A stretch of 44,862 nucleotides of DNA from Caldilineaceae bacterium bin34 (GTDB lineage Bacteria; Chloroflexota; Anaerolineae; Caldilineales; Caldilineaceae), in assembly GCA_002238555.1 (NCBI GenBank), contig MPMO01000040.1, positions 1-44,862 of the forward strand. The letters are read 5' to 3'. A program made the translations under genes and the position numbers. The notes under the pieces are model-generated. The model was not told the DNA's origin. It saw only the letters and a list, made by a program, of their open reading frames with translations, and searched no databases. Numbering within the stretch: the stretch's first letter is position 1; each line of letters starts with the position of its first letter. Of this stretch, positions 44,670 through 44,862 are shown piece by piece.

Positions 44670-44862
44670 GGCCTTCCGGATCCAACGCCAGCCGCACAGT
44701 TGCTTGACCCGCTCCGGGTCCGCCTGCCAGGCCTTCAGGATCGGTTCCAGGACCGCCTGCTTGGCCTCCAGGGTCGGATACACCCGGTCCCCCAGGGCCC
44801 GGCGCAGCTCCTGGAAGAAGCGCTCCACGGGGTTCAGCTCGGGGGCGTAGGGCGGCTGCACG
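44628..44862 (-). mobile_element. IS630-family transposase, C-terminal part
   Basis: The 77 codons visible start inside the gene at the right edge. QPPYAPELNPVERFFQELRR carries the final catalytic Glu of the DDE_3 domain, and the usual LKAWQADPERVKQLCGW tail follows, with a stop at 44628-44630. The element continues beyond the window. Its end should lie a little left of 44628, inside what reads as the 3' end of the CARF gene. Confidence 0.85.

Overview
The window is GC-rich bacterial accessory DNA. It has no rRNA and no intact tRNA gene, carries several insertion-sequence remnants and at least five broken or frameshifted genes, and is dominated by defence-related genes plus a small catabolic cluster. 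I cannot fix the taxon. The mix of sulfatase, radical-SAM sulfatase maturase, Gfo/Idh/MocA and mandelate-racemase-type enzymes with PIG-L and TPR proteins is typical of large-genome environmental bacteria such as some Chloroflexota, but this is an inference from gene content only.

Layout, left to right. 1-3.7 kb is a graveyard: the end of an IS5-family element, a tRNA-like relic, one secreted protein gene, a decayed IS701-family element, a decayed Gfo/Idh gene and the N-terminal piece of a TM1812-type CARF protein. 3.7-9.4 kb is one very large SF1 helicase with a Vsr-like nuclease domain. After a mandelate racemase-like gene (9.6-10.7 kb), 11.3-15.0 kb holds a two-gene operon: a RecQ-like helicase fused to a phosphoribosyltransferase-like domain, followed by a DprA-like protein. 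This resembles the ShosTA defence/toxin-antitoxin theme. A two-gene HEPN module (15.3-16.1 kb) follows and is bracketed by imperfect direct repeats.

16.7-22.8 kb looks metabolic: a SodC-like lipoprotein, a formylglycine-type sulfatase, its convergent anaerobic maturase (frameshifted, with a SEC-C tail), a Gfo/Idh oxidoreductase, a ferredoxin with a clear terminator, and a PIG-L deacetylase. 23.2-27.8 kb contains two paralogous TPR genes, the second frameshifted by a duplicated repeat unit, separated by a degraded coding relic and a 32-bp perfect palindrome.

28.2-42.7 kb is a full type I-G (formerly I-U) CRISPR-Cas locus. A minus-strand interference operon (csb1/cas7, csb2/cas5-6, cas3 with C-terminal HD, csb3-like cas8) is divergent from a plus-strand set (a second csb2-like gene, a cas4-cas1 fusion, cas2). 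Then come a leader with two strong hairpins and an array of 31 full repeats plus a truncated terminal one, with 31 spacers. The divergent promoter region contains a single element with the same 4-8-4-8-12 repeat architecture as the array repeats. An NYN-domain nuclease-like gene flanks the interference operon. To the right is a CARF protein with a possible RelE-like C-terminus, although no cas10 is present, and the window ends in an IS630-family transposase.
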